From Bordetella sp. BOR01 (GTDB lineage: Bacteria > Pseudomonadota > Gammaproteobacteria > Burkholderiales > Burkholderiaceae_B): 64,000 nt of DNA. Where the stretch lies: assembly GCF_019218885.1 (NCBI RefSeq), contig NZ_JAHUWT010000001.1, positions 620,001 through 684,000 on the forward strand, read 5' to 3'. Positions 47,520-56,439 of the stretch are shown in pieces. Positions within the stretch are counted from its first letter, which is position 1. Each line of letters begins with the position of its first letter. The notes below the pieces were generated by a model. That model did not search any database, was not told the DNA's origin, and saw only the letters and a program-made list of their open reading frames with translations. Made by a program: the position numbers and the translations under genes.

Positions 47520-48373
47520 GCCCGCACCTGGCCCATGGGCCGCTCTTGGCGGGCCAACGGATCTTGCCGGTAATAGGCTTGCAGCAATGCATACCATTCG
47601 GGCAAGGTCTGGGCCAGCGGAGCCGGGTCGACAAAAAAATGCTCGGAACTGACCGCGAAGAACTCTGCTTCGTCGGTAGCCGCGTATGGGTCCAGCGGCA
47701 ATTGTCCGTACCAGGCGCCGGCCGCGTCGCTTTCCGGGTCCACGTCGGGCGGAATGGCGGCCTCTACCGCGTCGAGCGCGGCGATGAAGCGGTCCAGGCT
47801 GTCGTCAAGCACGCGCCGCCAGGTACGTGGGGCCAGGCCGGCATGGGCACCCAGGTCGGGCATGCCGTCGGCATGGCCCGATCGCAGGTCGAGCTTGTGG
47901 GCGAATTCGTGGATGACGACGTTGAAGGCGGTTCCGTTGGGCAGGGCGTCGGCCCACGACAGGATGACCGGGCCGCCATCCCAGGCTTCGCCAGCGGCGG
48001 CTTCATCGTATTCATGCACGATGCCCATGTCGTCCTGGCGCACTCGTGGAATCGAGAAACCTTCGGGATACACGATGATCTCGTCCCAGCCCTCGTACAG
48101 GGCGGGCGGCAGGTTCAGGATGGGCAGGGCGGCCTGGGCGGCGATCGACAGGCGCATGAAGTCGCTCAATTCCAGCCCGCGGGCGCCGTTGAGATTCTTG
48201 CTGGCCAGCAGCCAGGCGGCGCGCGCCTGCAACTGGTCGCGCTCGGCCGGGTCCAGCACGGACAGGAAGGGATGCGCATGCAACACTTGCGCCCACAGCT
48301 CGGGCACAATGCGGGCCTGTACCTGGGCTACCGCTGCTGCGCCCGCTCCTCGGCCTTTCAGCCATCGCAACAT
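47516..48373 (-). CDS. mtfA: MtfA-type zinc metallopeptidase (DUF980)
   Basis: The 285-aa protein has the zinc motif HEFAHKLD (about residue 152) and matches the Mlc titration factor A family. E. coli MtfA binds the glucose repressor Mlc and has aminopeptidase activity. I chose ATG 48373 (MLRWLKGRGAG) with an AAGGAA ribosome site; an ATG seven codons earlier is possible. No Mlc homologue is visible here, so the target in this organism is unknown. Confidence 0.88.
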   Translation of the reverse strand: MLRWLKGRGAGAAAVAQVQARIVPELWAQVLHAHPFLSVLDPAERDQLQARAAWLLASKNLNGARGLELSDFMRLSIAAQAALPILNLPPALYEGWDEIIVYPEGFSIPRVRQDDMGIVHEYDEAAAGEAWDGGPVILSWADALPNGTAFNVVIHEFAHKLDLRSGHADGMPDLGAHAGLAPRTWRRVLDDSLDRFIAALDAVEAAIPPDVDPESDAAGAWYGQLPLDPYAATDEAEFFAVSSEHFFVDPAPLAQTLPEWYALLQAYYRQDPLARQERPMGQVRA

Positions 48374-48478
48374 AACTCTGGGTTCCTTGATCATGCCTCG
48401 CCGCGCGGGCGTTGCGGCGTTTGAGCTTAGTGTAGAGTGTAGGAAAATTTCGATTTCTTGCCGGTCATTTCGCACGCG

Positions 48479-50701
48479 ATGTCCGTAACTTCCGATACCG
48501 ATGCGTTCTCGCCGTTCGATGACGCCTGGCGCCAGAGTGCCGGGGCCGGTCTCGAGCCCGATGCATTGGCCCGCATCGAGCGGGCGGTGGCCTGGGCCAT
48601 GCCGCAGTTCGCCGGCCAGCGCGCGGCCACGGGCGAGCCCCTGGCCCACCACGCCGCTGGCGCGGCATGCATCCTGGCCGGCCTGCAAACCGATACCCCT
48701 ACCCGTATCGCCGCCTTGCTGGCGGCGCTGCCGACCGACTTGTCGTCGCCGGCGCCATTGCGCAACGACCCGATAGCCGCCGAGTTCGGCCCCGAGGTGG
48801 CCCGCCTGGTGCAGGGTGCGCGTGCCTTGCTCAGGCTGGGCATGGTGGCGCGCCATGCCAGCGACAGCGAGGCCGACAGCGGCGACCAGAAAGAAATGCA
48901 GCGCAAGATGCTGCTGGCCATGGCGGCCGACCTGCGCATTGTGCTGATGCGCCTGGCCTCGCGCCTGCAGACGCTGCGCTGGCACGCCGAATCCAAGACC
49001 CCCTGCGCGCCGGCCTTCGCCCAGGAATCGCTCGACCTGTATGCGCCGTTGGCCAACCGGCTGGGCATCTGGCAGGTCAAGTGGGAAATGGAAGACCTGG
49101 CCTTCCGCTTTCTCGAGCCCGATCGGTACAAGCAGATCGCGCGCCTGCTCGAAGAAAAGCGCGTCGAGCGCGAAGCCTTCATCGCCGACGCCATCGCGCG
49201 CCTGCAGGCGGCGCTGGCCAAGGCCGGCATCCATGCCGAAGTCAGCGGCCGGCCCAAGCATATCTACAGCATCTGGAACAAGATGCGCCTGAAGGGGCTG
49301 GAGTTCTCGCAGTTGTACGACCTGCGCGCCCTGCGGGTCATTGTGGATGACGTGCGCGACTGCTTTACCGCGCTGGGCATGGTGCACGACATGTGGATAC
49401 CGATGCCCGATGAGTTCGACGACTATATATCGCGGCCCAAGCCCAACGGCTACCGGTCGTTGCATACCGTGGTGGCCGACGACGACGGCCGGCCGTTCGA
49501 AGTGCAGATCCGCACGCGCGGCATGCACCAGTTCGCCGAATACGGCATGGCCGCGCACTGGCGCTACAAAGAAGCGGGCGCCAAGGGCGGGCAGGTGGCC
49601 GCCTCGAGCGAATACGATCGCCAGTTGTCCTGGATGCGCCAGTTGCTGGCCTGGGGCACCGACATCGAAGCCGGCGGCAAAAAAGCCGCGCCCACCCGTT
49701 CCCCGCGCGACGAACGCATCTACGTGTTGACGCCGCAGGCCCGCGTCATCGAACTGCCGGCCGGTGCCACGCCGGTCGATTTCGCCTATCACCTGCATAC
49801 TGACCTGGGCCACCGCTGCCGCGGCGCCCGGGTCGATGGGCAGATGGTGCCCCTGCAAACCCGCCTGGCCACCGGCCAGACGGTTGAAATCATTGCCGCC
49901 AAGTCGGGCGGCCCGTCGCGCGACTGGCTCAATCCGCAACTGGGCTTCCTGGCCAGCCCGCGGGCACGCGCCAAGGTGCGCATGTGGTTCAACGCCATCG
50001 AACTGCAGCAGCGCATCACGACCGGCCAGGCGCTGGTCGAAAAAGAGCTGCAGCGGCTGGGCAAGACCGCCGTCAATCTCGATCAGCTGGCGCAGAACCT
50101 GGGATTCGCGCGGGCCGATGACCTGTACGTGGCAGCCGCCAAAGACGAATTCAGCCTGCGCCAGATCGACGCGGTGTTCCAGCAGCCGGCGCCCGAAGCC
50201 GAGCCCGAGGCGGCCGACCTGGCCAATGCACACAGTGCCGACAGCGCCGCGCGCAGCGGCAAGAGCGGGGTGCTGGTGGTGGGGGTGGACTCGCTGCTGA
50301 CCCAGTTGGCGCGCTGCTGCCGGCCCGCGCCGCCCGACGAGATCGCCGGTTTCGTCACGCGCGGCCGAGGCGTGTCCATCCACCGGATTGGCTGCCGCAG
50401 CTATCAGGCGCTGGCTGCGCGCGAACCGGAACGGGTCATCGACGTGACCTGGGGCCATACCACCGAGACTTTTTACCCGGTGGATATCAGCGTGCATGCG
50501 CATGACCGGTCCGGCCTGCTGCGCGACTTGTCCGAAGTGTTCGCGCGGCAGCGCCTGAACGTGGTGGGCGTCAATACCCAAAGCCGCCAGTCGCTGGCGC
50601 ACATGATCTTCACAGTCGAGGTGCGCGGCGGCGAGTCGCTGGGCAAGGCGCTGGCGGCCCTGTCCGAGGTGCCGGGGGTGACTTCCGCGGTACGTCACTG
50701 A
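48479..50701 (+). CDS. relA: GTP pyrophosphokinase RelA
   Basis: RelA makes (p)ppGpp when uncharged tRNA enters the ribosome. I start at ATG 48479 (740 aa). The N-terminal pseudo-hydrolase region lacks the HD residues (AHHAAGAACILAGL...). The synthetase domain (about 215-370) carries EFDD at 312-315, the acidic motif of monofunctional RelA, instead of the basic RxKD of SpoT/Rel. A TGS domain (about 415-480), a zinc-finger/helical region and a C-terminal ACT domain follow. A bifunctional SpoT is expected elsewhere in the genome. Confidence 0.96.
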   Translation: MSVTSDTDAFSPFDDAWRQSAGAGLEPDALARIERAVAWAMPQFAGQRAATGEPLAHHAAGAACILAGLQTDTPTRIAALLAALPTDLSSPAPLRNDPIAAEFGPEVARLVQGARALLRLGMVARHASDSEADSGDQKEMQRKMLLAMAADLRIVLMRLASRLQTLRWHAESKTPCAPAFAQESLDLYAPLANRLGIWQVKWEMEDLAFRFLEPDRYKQIARLLEEKRVEREAFIADAIARLQAALAKAGIHAEVSGRPKHIYSIWNKMRLKGLEFSQLYDLRALRVIVDDVRDCFTALGMVHDMWIPMPDEFDDYISRPKPNGYRSLHTVVADDDGRPFEVQIRTRGMHQFAEYGMAAHWRYKEAGAKGGQVAASSEYDRQLSWMRQLLAWGTDIEAGGKKAAPTRSPRDERIYVLTPQARVIELPAGATPVDFAYHLHTDLGHRCRGARVDGQMVPLQTRLATGQTVEIIAAKSGGPSRDWLNPQLGFLASPRARAKVRMWFNAIELQQRITTGQALVEKELQRLGKTAVNLDQLAQNLGFARADDLYVAAAKDEFSLRQIDAVFQQPAPEAEPEAADLANAHSADSAARSGKSGVLVVGVDSLLTQLARCCRPAPPDEIAGFVTRGRGVSIHRIGCRSYQALAAREPERVIDVTWGHTTETFYPVDISVHAHDRSGLLRDLSEVFARQRLNVVGVNTQSRQSLAHMIFTVEVRGGESLGKALAALSEVPGVTSAVRH

Positions 50702-50773
50702 CCGCCGGCCACGGGGCGCGGCGCCCGGCTGTTCTGGCCTACACTCGGTGTTTTACCCGTCGAGAATCGTCAC

Positions 50774-51928
50774 ATGGATACGCGTACCTGGCTGCAAACG
50801 CTGGTTGGCATCGATACCACCAGCCGCAACTCGAACCTGGGCCTGATCGAGACGGTGCGGGACAAGCTCAAGGCCCAGGGCGTAGAGGCCTGGCTGGCCC
50901 ACAATGCCGATCGCAGCAAGGCCAATCTGTTCGCCACGCTGCCGGCCAGCGATGGAAACGAGCAGGGCGGCATCGTGCTGTCGGGCCATACCGACGTGGT
51001 ACCGGTCGATGGCCAGGCCTGGTCCACCGACCCCTTCGGGCTGGCCGAGGCCGATGGCCGGCTGTATGGCCGGGGCACGTGCGACATGAAGGGGTTCATC
51101 GCCGCCTCATTGGCGCTGGTGCCCGAATACCTGGCCATGCCGCGCAAGAAGCCGATTCATCTGGCGTTTTCGTATGACGAGGAAGTGGGCTGCGTCGGGG
51201 CCCCGGTGATGCTGGCCGAACTGGTCGAGCGCGGTATCCGGCCCGACGGCTGCGTGGTGGGCGAGCCCACCGGCATGCAGGTGGTCGTCGCGCACAAGGG
51301 CATCAACCTGTTCCGTTGCTGTGTCCAGGGCAAGGCGGCGCATTCGTCGCTGACCCCGCGCGGCTGCAACGCCATCGAGTACGCGGCGCGCCTGATCTGC
51401 CGTATCCGCGAAATGGCTGACGCCTTCAAGGCCCAGGGGCCTTACGACGAGTTCTACGACGTTCAGTATTCCACCATGACCACCAACCTGATCCAGGGCG
51501 GCATCGCGGTCAATACCATTCCCGAGCGCTGCGAGTTCTCGTACGAATTCCGCAATCTGCCGGGCATGCCGGCCGACCAGATCCAGGCCCAGGTCGAGCG
51601 CTATGTACAGGAAACGCTGTTGCCGGCCATGCGGGCGGAATTCGACGGGGCGCGCATTGACATCCAGACCGGTGCCAAGGCGCCGGGGCTGGATGCCTCT
51701 GAAGAGGCCGCCATCACGCAACTGGCGCGCGCCCTGACCGATGACCGCGCCACCCGCAAGGTGGCCTATGGCACCGAGGCCGGCCTGTTCCAGGGCATCG
51801 GCGTACCCACGGTGGTATGCGGGCCCGGGCACATCGAGCAGGCGCACAAGCCTGACGAATACGTGGCCCTGGACCAGCTTGCGGCTTGCGAAAAGTTCTT
51901 GCGCCGCCTGGGGCAGTCGCTGGCGTAG
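50774..51928 (+). CDS. argE: Acetylornithine deacetylase ArgE
   Basis: ArgE removes the acetyl group from N-acetylornithine in arginine synthesis. The 384-aa M20-family metalloenzyme has [11 protein letters not shown], the metal bridge in [10 protein letters not shown], the catalytic Glu in FSYDEEVGC, and the C-terminal metal His in [13 protein letters not shown]. Its neighbours are relA and trpB; no other arginine genes are nearby. Confidence 0.93.
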   Translation: MDTRTWLQTLVGIDTTSRNSNLGLIETVRDKLKAQGVEAWLAHNADRSKANLFATLPASDGNEQGGIVLSGHTDVVPVDGQAWSTDPFGLAEADGRLYGRGTCDMKGFIAASLALVPEYLAMPRKKPIHLAFSYDEEVGCVGAPVMLAELVERGIRPDGCVVGEPTGMQVVVAHKGINLFRCCVQGKAAHSSLTPRGCNAIEYAARLICRIREMADAFKAQGPYDEFYDVQYSTMTTNLIQGGIAVNTIPERCEFSYEFRNLPGMPADQIQAQVERYVQETLLPAMRAEFDGARIDIQTGAKAPGLDASEEAAITQLARALTDDRATRKVAYGTEAGLFQGIGVPTVVCGPGHIEQAHKPDEYVALDQLAACEKFLRRLGQSLA

Positions 51929-52019
51929 GGCAGGCCACCCTTATGCTCGGGTAAAATGGCGGGTTGCGAAGCGGGCTTCGCGGCCAACGGTGTGTTTGCC
52001 GCCTGCCCAGGAGAAACTG
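51929..52019 (+). promoter_or_regulatory. trpB promoter region and leader hairpin
   Basis: TAAAAT at 51952-51957 (in GGGTAAAATGGCGGG) fits a -10 element; no clear -35 is seen. GCGAAG-CGGG-CTTCGC (51966-51981) can form a small stem in the leader. AGGAGA at 52010-52015 is the ribosome site for the GTG start of trpB. I see no leader peptide with Trp codons. Confidence 0.45.
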
Positions 52020-53219
52020 GTGAAATCTTACGATCTTCCGGATGCCCAGGGCCATTTCGGCCAATATGGGGGCGTGTTCGTCGCCGAAACGCTGATGCAC
52101 GCGCTCGACGAGCTGCGCGCGGCCTATGAACGCTGCCGGCTCGACCCCAAGTTCGTCGAAGCCTTCAACTACGAACTCAAGCATTTCGTCGGGCGTCCCA
52201 GCCCCGTCTACCATGCGTCCCGCTGGTCGCGCGAACTGGGCGGCGCACAGATCTGGTTCAAGCGCGAAGACCTGAACCATACCGGCGCGCACAAGGTCAA
52301 CAATTGCATCGGCCAGGCCCTGCTGGCCCGCCACATGGGCAAGCCGCGCGTCATCGCCGAAACCGGCGCCGGCCAGCATGGCGTGGCCACCGCCACGGTG
52401 GCGGCCCGCTATGGCATGGAATGCGTGGTCTACATGGGCAGCGAAGACGTCCGGCGCCAGGCTTCCAACGTGTACCGCATGAAATTGCTGGGCGCCACGG
52501 TGGTGCCGGTCGAATCGGGCTCGCGCACCCTGAAAGACGCGTTGAACGAAGCCATGCGCGACTGGGTCACCAACGTCGAGAACACGTTCTACATCATCGG
52601 CACGGTGGCCGGGCCCGATCCCTACCCCCGCATGGTGCGCGACTTCCAGACCGTCATCGGCAACGAATGCCTGGCCCAGATGCCCCAGGATGCCGGCCGC
52701 CAGCCCGACTACATCGTGGCCTCGGTGGGCGGCGGGTCGAACGCCATGGGCATCTTCTACCCGTACATCCCCTACGAAGACGTGCAACTGGTGGGCGTGG
52801 AAGCGGCTGGCGAGGGCATGGACACCGGGCGCCACGCGGCCTCGCTGGCGGCCGGACAAGTGGGCGTGCTGCACGGCAACCGCACTTACGTCATGCAGGA
52901 TGCCGACGGCCAGGTGCAGGAAACCCATTCGGTCTCGGCCGGGCTCGACTACCCCGGCGTGGGCCCCGAGCATGCCTGGCTGAAAGACAGCGGGCGCGCC
53001 CAATACGTGGGCATCACCGACGACGAGGCCCTGGCCGCGTTCCACGACTGCTGCCGCATCGAAGGCATCATGCCGGCGCTCGAATCTGCGCATGCCATCG
53101 CGCAGGCCGTGAAAATGGCCCCCACGCTGCCGCAAGACAAAATCATCCTGGTCAACTTATCGGGCCGGGGCGACAAAGACATGCACACCGTCGCCGAGCG
53201 CGCGGGTATCCAGTTCTGA
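52020..53219 (+). CDS. trpB: Tryptophan synthase beta chain
   Basis: TrpB joins indole and serine using PLP. The start is GTG 52020 with a strong AGGAGA ribosome site, giving 399 aa beginning [18 protein letters not shown]. Lys92 in HTGAHKVNN is the PLP Schiff-base residue, and VGGGSNAMG binds the cofactor phosphate. The trpA gene follows after 4 bp. trpF is not upstream as it is in many bacteria; argE is. Confidence 0.97.
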   Translation: MKSYDLPDAQGHFGQYGGVFVAETLMHALDELRAAYERCRLDPKFVEAFNYELKHFVGRPSPVYHASRWSRELGGAQIWFKREDLNHTGAHKVNNCIGQALLARHMGKPRVIAETGAGQHGVATATVAARYGMECVVYMGSEDVRRQASNVYRMKLLGATVVPVESGSRTLKDALNEAMRDWVTNVENTFYIIGTVAGPDPYPRMVRDFQTVIGNECLAQMPQDAGRQPDYIVASVGGGSNAMGIFYPYIPYEDVQLVGVEAAGEGMDTGRHAASLAAGQVGVLHGNRTYVMQDADGQVQETHSVSAGLDYPGVGPEHAWLKDSGRAQYVGITDDEALAAFHDCCRIEGIMPALESAHAIAQAVKMAPTLPQDKIILVNLSGRGDKDMHTVAERAGIQF

Positions 53220-53223
53220 CACC

Positions 53224-54084
53224 ATGACGACCCGAACCGATCGCATCGCCGCTGCGTTTTCCCGTGTGGCCGAATCTGGCCGCTCGGCCGCGCTGATCCC
53301 CTACATTGCCGCCGGCGACCCTTCCCCGCAAGCGACCGTGCCGCTGATGCATGCCCTGGCGCAGGCCGGCGCCGACATCATCGAGCTGGGCGTGCCGTTT
53401 TCCGATCCCATGGCCGATGGCCCTGTCATCCAGCGCGCCGCCGAGCGCGCCATCGCCCAGGGCGTGGGCCTGCGCCGCGTGCTCGAGCTGGTCGCCCAGT
53501 TCCGCCGCGACGACACGGCCACGCCGGTGGTGTTGATGGGCTATGCCAACCCCATCGAACGCATGGGCCAGCAGGCGTTTGCCAATGCCGCCCAAGAGGC
53601 GGGCGTCGACGGCGTGCTGGTGGTCGATTACCCGCCGGAAGAAATCGATGCCTTCGCCGGGCAGTTGCAGGCATGCGGCATCGCGCCCATTTTCCTGCTG
53701 GCGCCCACGTCCACCGATGCGCGCATCCAGGCCATTGCCCGCATTGCGCGCGGCTATGTCTATTACGTGTCGCTCAAGGGGGTTACCGGTTCAGGCAGCC
53801 TGAACACCGACGACGTTGCGGCGCGCCTGGCGCTGATCCGACGCCACGTCAGCATCCCCGTAGGAGTGGGCTTTGGCATCCGCGACGCGGCCAGCGCCCA
53901 GAATATCGCCCGGGCGGCCGACGCCGTGGTCATCGGCAGCAAGCTTATCGAAACCATGGAGCAGGCGGTGGCCACCGCGCCTGCCGGCAAGCAGACCGAG
54001 GCCGCCATTACCGCCGCCAGCCTATGGCTGGCCGGCATCCGGCAGGCACTCGACCAAGTCAAACGAGATAATCCGCCGGCCTGA
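53224..54084 (+). CDS. trpA: Tryptophan synthase alpha chain
   Basis: TrpA cleaves indole-3-glycerol phosphate and passes indole through the tunnel to TrpB. The 286-aa TIM-barrel protein has the catalytic acids Glu54 and Asp65 in [15 protein letters not shown] and the phosphate loops [10 protein letters not shown] and GVGFGI. It is coupled to trpB and is followed 36 bp later by accD. Confidence 0.97.
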   Translation: MTTRTDRIAAAFSRVAESGRSAALIPYIAAGDPSPQATVPLMHALAQAGADIIELGVPFSDPMADGPVIQRAAERAIAQGVGLRRVLELVAQFRRDDTATPVVLMGYANPIERMGQQAFANAAQEAGVDGVLVVDYPPEEIDAFAGQLQACGIAPIFLLAPTSTDARIQAIARIARGYVYYVSLKGVTGSGSLNTDDVAARLALIRRHVSIPVGVGFGIRDAASAQNIARAADAVVIGSKLIETMEQAVATAPAGKQTEAAITAASLWLAGIRQALDQVKRDNPPA

Positions 54085-54120
54085 AGCCGCCGTGCGCTGT
54101 CTCTTAACGGAAGAACGACA

Positions 54121-54996
54121 ATGAGCTGGATCGAAAAACTCCTGCCTCCCCGCATCAACAAAACCAGCGACAGCGGTGCGCGGCGCGTGCCCGAGGGCCT
54201 GTGGGTCAAGTGCCCGTCGTGCGAGTCGGTGCTGTATAGCGAAGACCTGGCGGCCAATCTGCATGTTTGCCCCAAGTGCGACCATCACATGCGCATCGGT
54301 TCGCGCGCCCGGCTCGATTCGCTGCTCGATGTCGAGGGCCGGGTCGAAATCGGCCAGAACACGCGTTCGGTGGATACGCTGAAATTCAAGGACACGCGCA
54401 AGTATCCCGAGCGCATCCAGGAAGCCATGAAGCAAACCAGCGAAACCGATGCGCTGGTGGTCATGAGCGGCTCGATCCGCGGCGTGCCTACGGTGGTGGC
54501 CTGCTTCGAGTTCGAATTCATGGGCGGTTCGATGGGCTCGGTGGTGGGCGAACGTTTTGCCCGTGGCGCCCAAATGGCCCTGGACAACAAAACCCCATTC
54601 ATCTGCGTGGCTGCCTCGGGCGGCGCGCGCATGCAGGAAAGCCTGTTGTCGCTGATGCAGATGGCCAAGACCAACGCCATGCTGACCCGGCTGTCGGCCG
54701 AAGGGCTGCCGTTCATCAGCGTGCTGACCGACCCCACCATGGGCGGCGTATCGGCCAGTTTCGCCTTCATGGGCGACGTGGTCATCGCCGAGCCCAAGGC
54801 CTTGATCGGCTTCGCCGGCCCCCGCGTCATCGAGCAGACCGTACGCGAAAAGCTGCCCGAAGGCTTCCAGCGCGCCGAATTCCTGCTGCAAAAAGGAGCC
54901 ATCGACATGGTGGTCGACCGGCGCCAGTTGCGGGAAGAAATCGCCCGCCTGCTGGCCTTGCTGACGGACCAGCCTGCTGACGTCGTCACGGCCTGA
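54121..54996 (+). CDS. accD: Acetyl-CoA carboxylase carboxyltransferase beta subunit
   Basis: AccD with AccA forms the carboxyltransferase that makes malonyl-CoA. The 291-aa protein has a zinc ribbon with Cys31, Cys34, Cys50 and Cys53, then the crotonase-like core with [12 protein letters not shown] and SGGARMQE. The trpB-trpA-accD order is conserved in many proteobacteria. folC, which often comes next, is absent here. Confidence 0.96.
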   Translation: MSWIEKLLPPRINKTSDSGARRVPEGLWVKCPSCESVLYSEDLAANLHVCPKCDHHMRIGSRARLDSLLDVEGRVEIGQNTRSVDTLKFKDTRKYPERIQEAMKQTSETDALVVMSGSIRGVPTVVACFEFEFMGGSMGSVVGERFARGAQMALDNKTPFICVAASGGARMQESLLSLMQMAKTNAMLTRLSAEGLPFISVLTDPTMGGVSASFAFMGDVVIAEPKALIGFAGPRVIEQTVREKLPEGFQRAEFLLQKGAIDMVVDRRQLREEIARLLALLTDQPADVVTA

Positions 54997-55006
54997 AACC
55001 TGATAT

Positions 55007-55038
55007 TTCCAGGGCGATATTTCCATATCGCACTGGAA
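55007..55038 (+). other. Long hairpin downstream of accD
   Basis: TTCCAG-G-GCGATAT pairs with ATATCGC-A-CTGGAA around a TTCC loop, with a single G/A mismatch. It lies 10 bp after the accD stop and has no T run, so it is not a clear intrinsic terminator; it may protect the mRNA 3' end. The rest of the 169-bp gap to pagL is comparatively AT-rich and should hold the pagL promoter. Confidence 0.55.
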
Positions 55039-55165
55039 TCCATCGTGGTCTCACCACTCGATGTCGAATTTTCTCGCCGCACTGTTGCCTGGCTTATACA
55101 GGGTATGACGGAGGACGTGGAATTTCTGATATGTTTACCGGTGCGTAAAAAACACAGGAGCATTC

Positions 55166-55711
55166 ATGTTGAATCTCAATAATAAGAACATCCAGGCGGC
55201 GCTGGCCGCCTTGTCGTTCGTCGGCCTGGCGTTTTCGGCCCAGGCCCAGGAAACCACCCAGGGCGGCATCGGCTTGCACTATGGCGTGGGCGATCATTAC
55301 CAGCGTGCCGAACTGGTGTACGAAACCCCCGGCCTCGAACTGTTCAAGTTCGGTGGCAATTGGGGGCGGCTGGATCTTACCGGCGAATTTGGTGCGGCGT
55401 ACTGGTGGGCCAGCGGCTCGCGTTCGCCCAGCAGTGTCTGGCAATTCAACGCCATCCCCATGTTCCGCTGGTGGATGAGCGAACGCTTCTACGTCGAGGC
55501 CGGTATAGGTGCCACGGCGTTTACCAGCACCAAGTTCGCCGATGAAAAGATCAGCACGGCGTTCCAGTTCGGCGACCACATCGGCATGGGGTTCATGATC
55601 ACGCCGAACAACCGCCTGGGCCTGCGCTATTCGCATTTTTCCAATGCCAGCATCAAGCGGCCCAACCCCGGTCTCGATGTGCTGCAATTGACGTACACCT
55701 ACCAGTTCTGA
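55166..55711 (+). CDS. pagL: Lipid A 3-O-deacylase PagL
   Basis: PagL is an outer-membrane beta-barrel enzyme that removes the 3-O acyl chain of lipid A. The 181-aa precursor has a signal peptide ending AQAQ (about residue 28), amphipathic beta strands and an aromatic C-terminal Phe typical of barrels. The active-site segment SHFSNASIKRPNPG has His157 and Ser159; the position of the third triad residue (Glu in Pseudomonas) holds Asp171. The frame is intact, whereas from memory it is broken in B. pertussis. An AGGAG ribosome site precedes the ATG. Confidence 0.9.
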   Translation: MLNLNNKNIQAALAALSFVGLAFSAQAQETTQGGIGLHYGVGDHYQRAELVYETPGLELFKFGGNWGRLDLTGEFGAAYWWASGSRSPSSVWQFNAIPMFRWWMSERFYVEAGIGATAFTSTKFADEKISTAFQFGDHIGMGFMITPNNRLGLRYSHFSNASIKRPNPGLDVLQLTYTYQF

Positions 55712-55742
55712 GCCCGCGCCCCCGCGCGCAGGGCTACGAACG

Positions 55743-55769
55743 AAGGGCCGCATTTTCCGCGGCCCTTTT
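55743..55769. terminator. Terminator between convergent pagL and thioesterase genes
   Basis: AAGGGCCGC (55743-55751) pairs with GCGGCCCTT (55759-55767) around a 7-nt loop, and TTTT closes it on the plus strand. It is 32 bp after the pagL stop and may also limit transcripts from the opposite gene. Confidence 0.8.
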
Positions 55770-55779
55770 CCATGCGCGC

Positions 55780-56226
55780 TCAGGCAAGGGGCAGGATGTA
55801 GCGCGCCAGCCGTTCGCGGTGGCGCGCGGGAATGGCCACTGGCCGCCGCGCATGCGGGTCGACATAAACGTGCGTGAACATGCCAGTGGCGTGGCTGTAC
55901 GGACGCTGCGTCGTGAAGACCCCCAACTGGTACGTTACGCTGCTGGTACCCAGCTTCACCACGCGCAGGCCGATCTCGACCGGTGTGGGAAATGACACAG
56001 GCTCGAAGTACTGGCATTGCGTGCCGACCACCAGGCCGATGGCCTCGGGAGAGTCGGAGCCCGCGATGCCCTCGGCGATCAGCAGGCCGTTGACCGCCGT
56101 GTCGAACCACGAGTAATAAACCACATTATTGACGTGGCCATAGATGTCGTTGTCCATCCAGCGGGTGGTGATAGGCGTGAAATGCCGGTAGGCATCGCGG
56201 CCTTCGGCAAGTAGCCGGTCTGTCAT
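55780..56226 (-). CDS. Hotdog-fold acyl-CoA thioesterase
   Basis: The 148-aa protein starts at ATG 56226 after GGAGAGCC. It belongs to the 4-hydroxybenzoyl-CoA thioesterase/YbgC-like hotdog family: TRWMDNDIYGHVNNVVYYSWFDTAVN has the catalytic Asp and the Asn/His of the active site. Substrate is unknown; such enzymes release acyl groups from CoA or ACP. It lies downstream of rne on the same strand but beyond the rne terminator. Confidence 0.88.
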   Translation of the reverse strand: MTDRLLAEGRDAYRHFTPITTRWMDNDIYGHVNNVVYYSWFDTAVNGLLIAEGIAGSDSPEAIGLVVGTQCQYFEPVSFPTPVEIGLRVVKLGTSSVTYQLGVFTTQRPYSHATGMFTHVYVDPHARRPVAIPARHRERLARYILPLA

Positions 56227-56353
56227 GAAAGGCTCTCCGTAGGGCAAGGCTAGGGGCATGCGGGGTGGGTGCCGGCGTCCGCAGCCTGGTTTGACGTGCG
56301 GCGCCCAGTCTACCCTGCAAGAAAGGCACGCACGCAGTGCCTTCGGCTTGCTG

Positions 56354-56379
56354 CGCTCCAAGGGGGGGCCCTTGGAGCG
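56354..56379. repeat. GC-rich inverted repeat, possible dispersed intergenic element
   Basis: CGCTCCAAGGG (56354-56364) pairs perfectly with CCCTTGGAGCG (56369-56379) around GGGG. The surrounding GCCTTCGGCTTGCTGCGCTCC text looks like an extragenic element I associate with Bordetella and Achromobacter intergenic regions, but copy number cannot be judged from one window. Confidence 0.5.
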
Positions 56380-56387
56380 GCCCAGCC

Positions 56388-56418
56388 AAAAAAACGCCGG
56401 CATCGCTGCCGGCGTTTT
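56388..56418 (-). terminator. Intrinsic terminator of rne
   Basis: On the minus strand AAAACGCCGGCA pairs with TGCCGGCGTTTT around a 4-nt loop and runs into a seven-T tract (56394-56388). It is 22 bp after the rne stop. Confidence 0.92.
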
Positions 56419-56439
56419 CCCTGGGCCTGGCGGCCGCGC

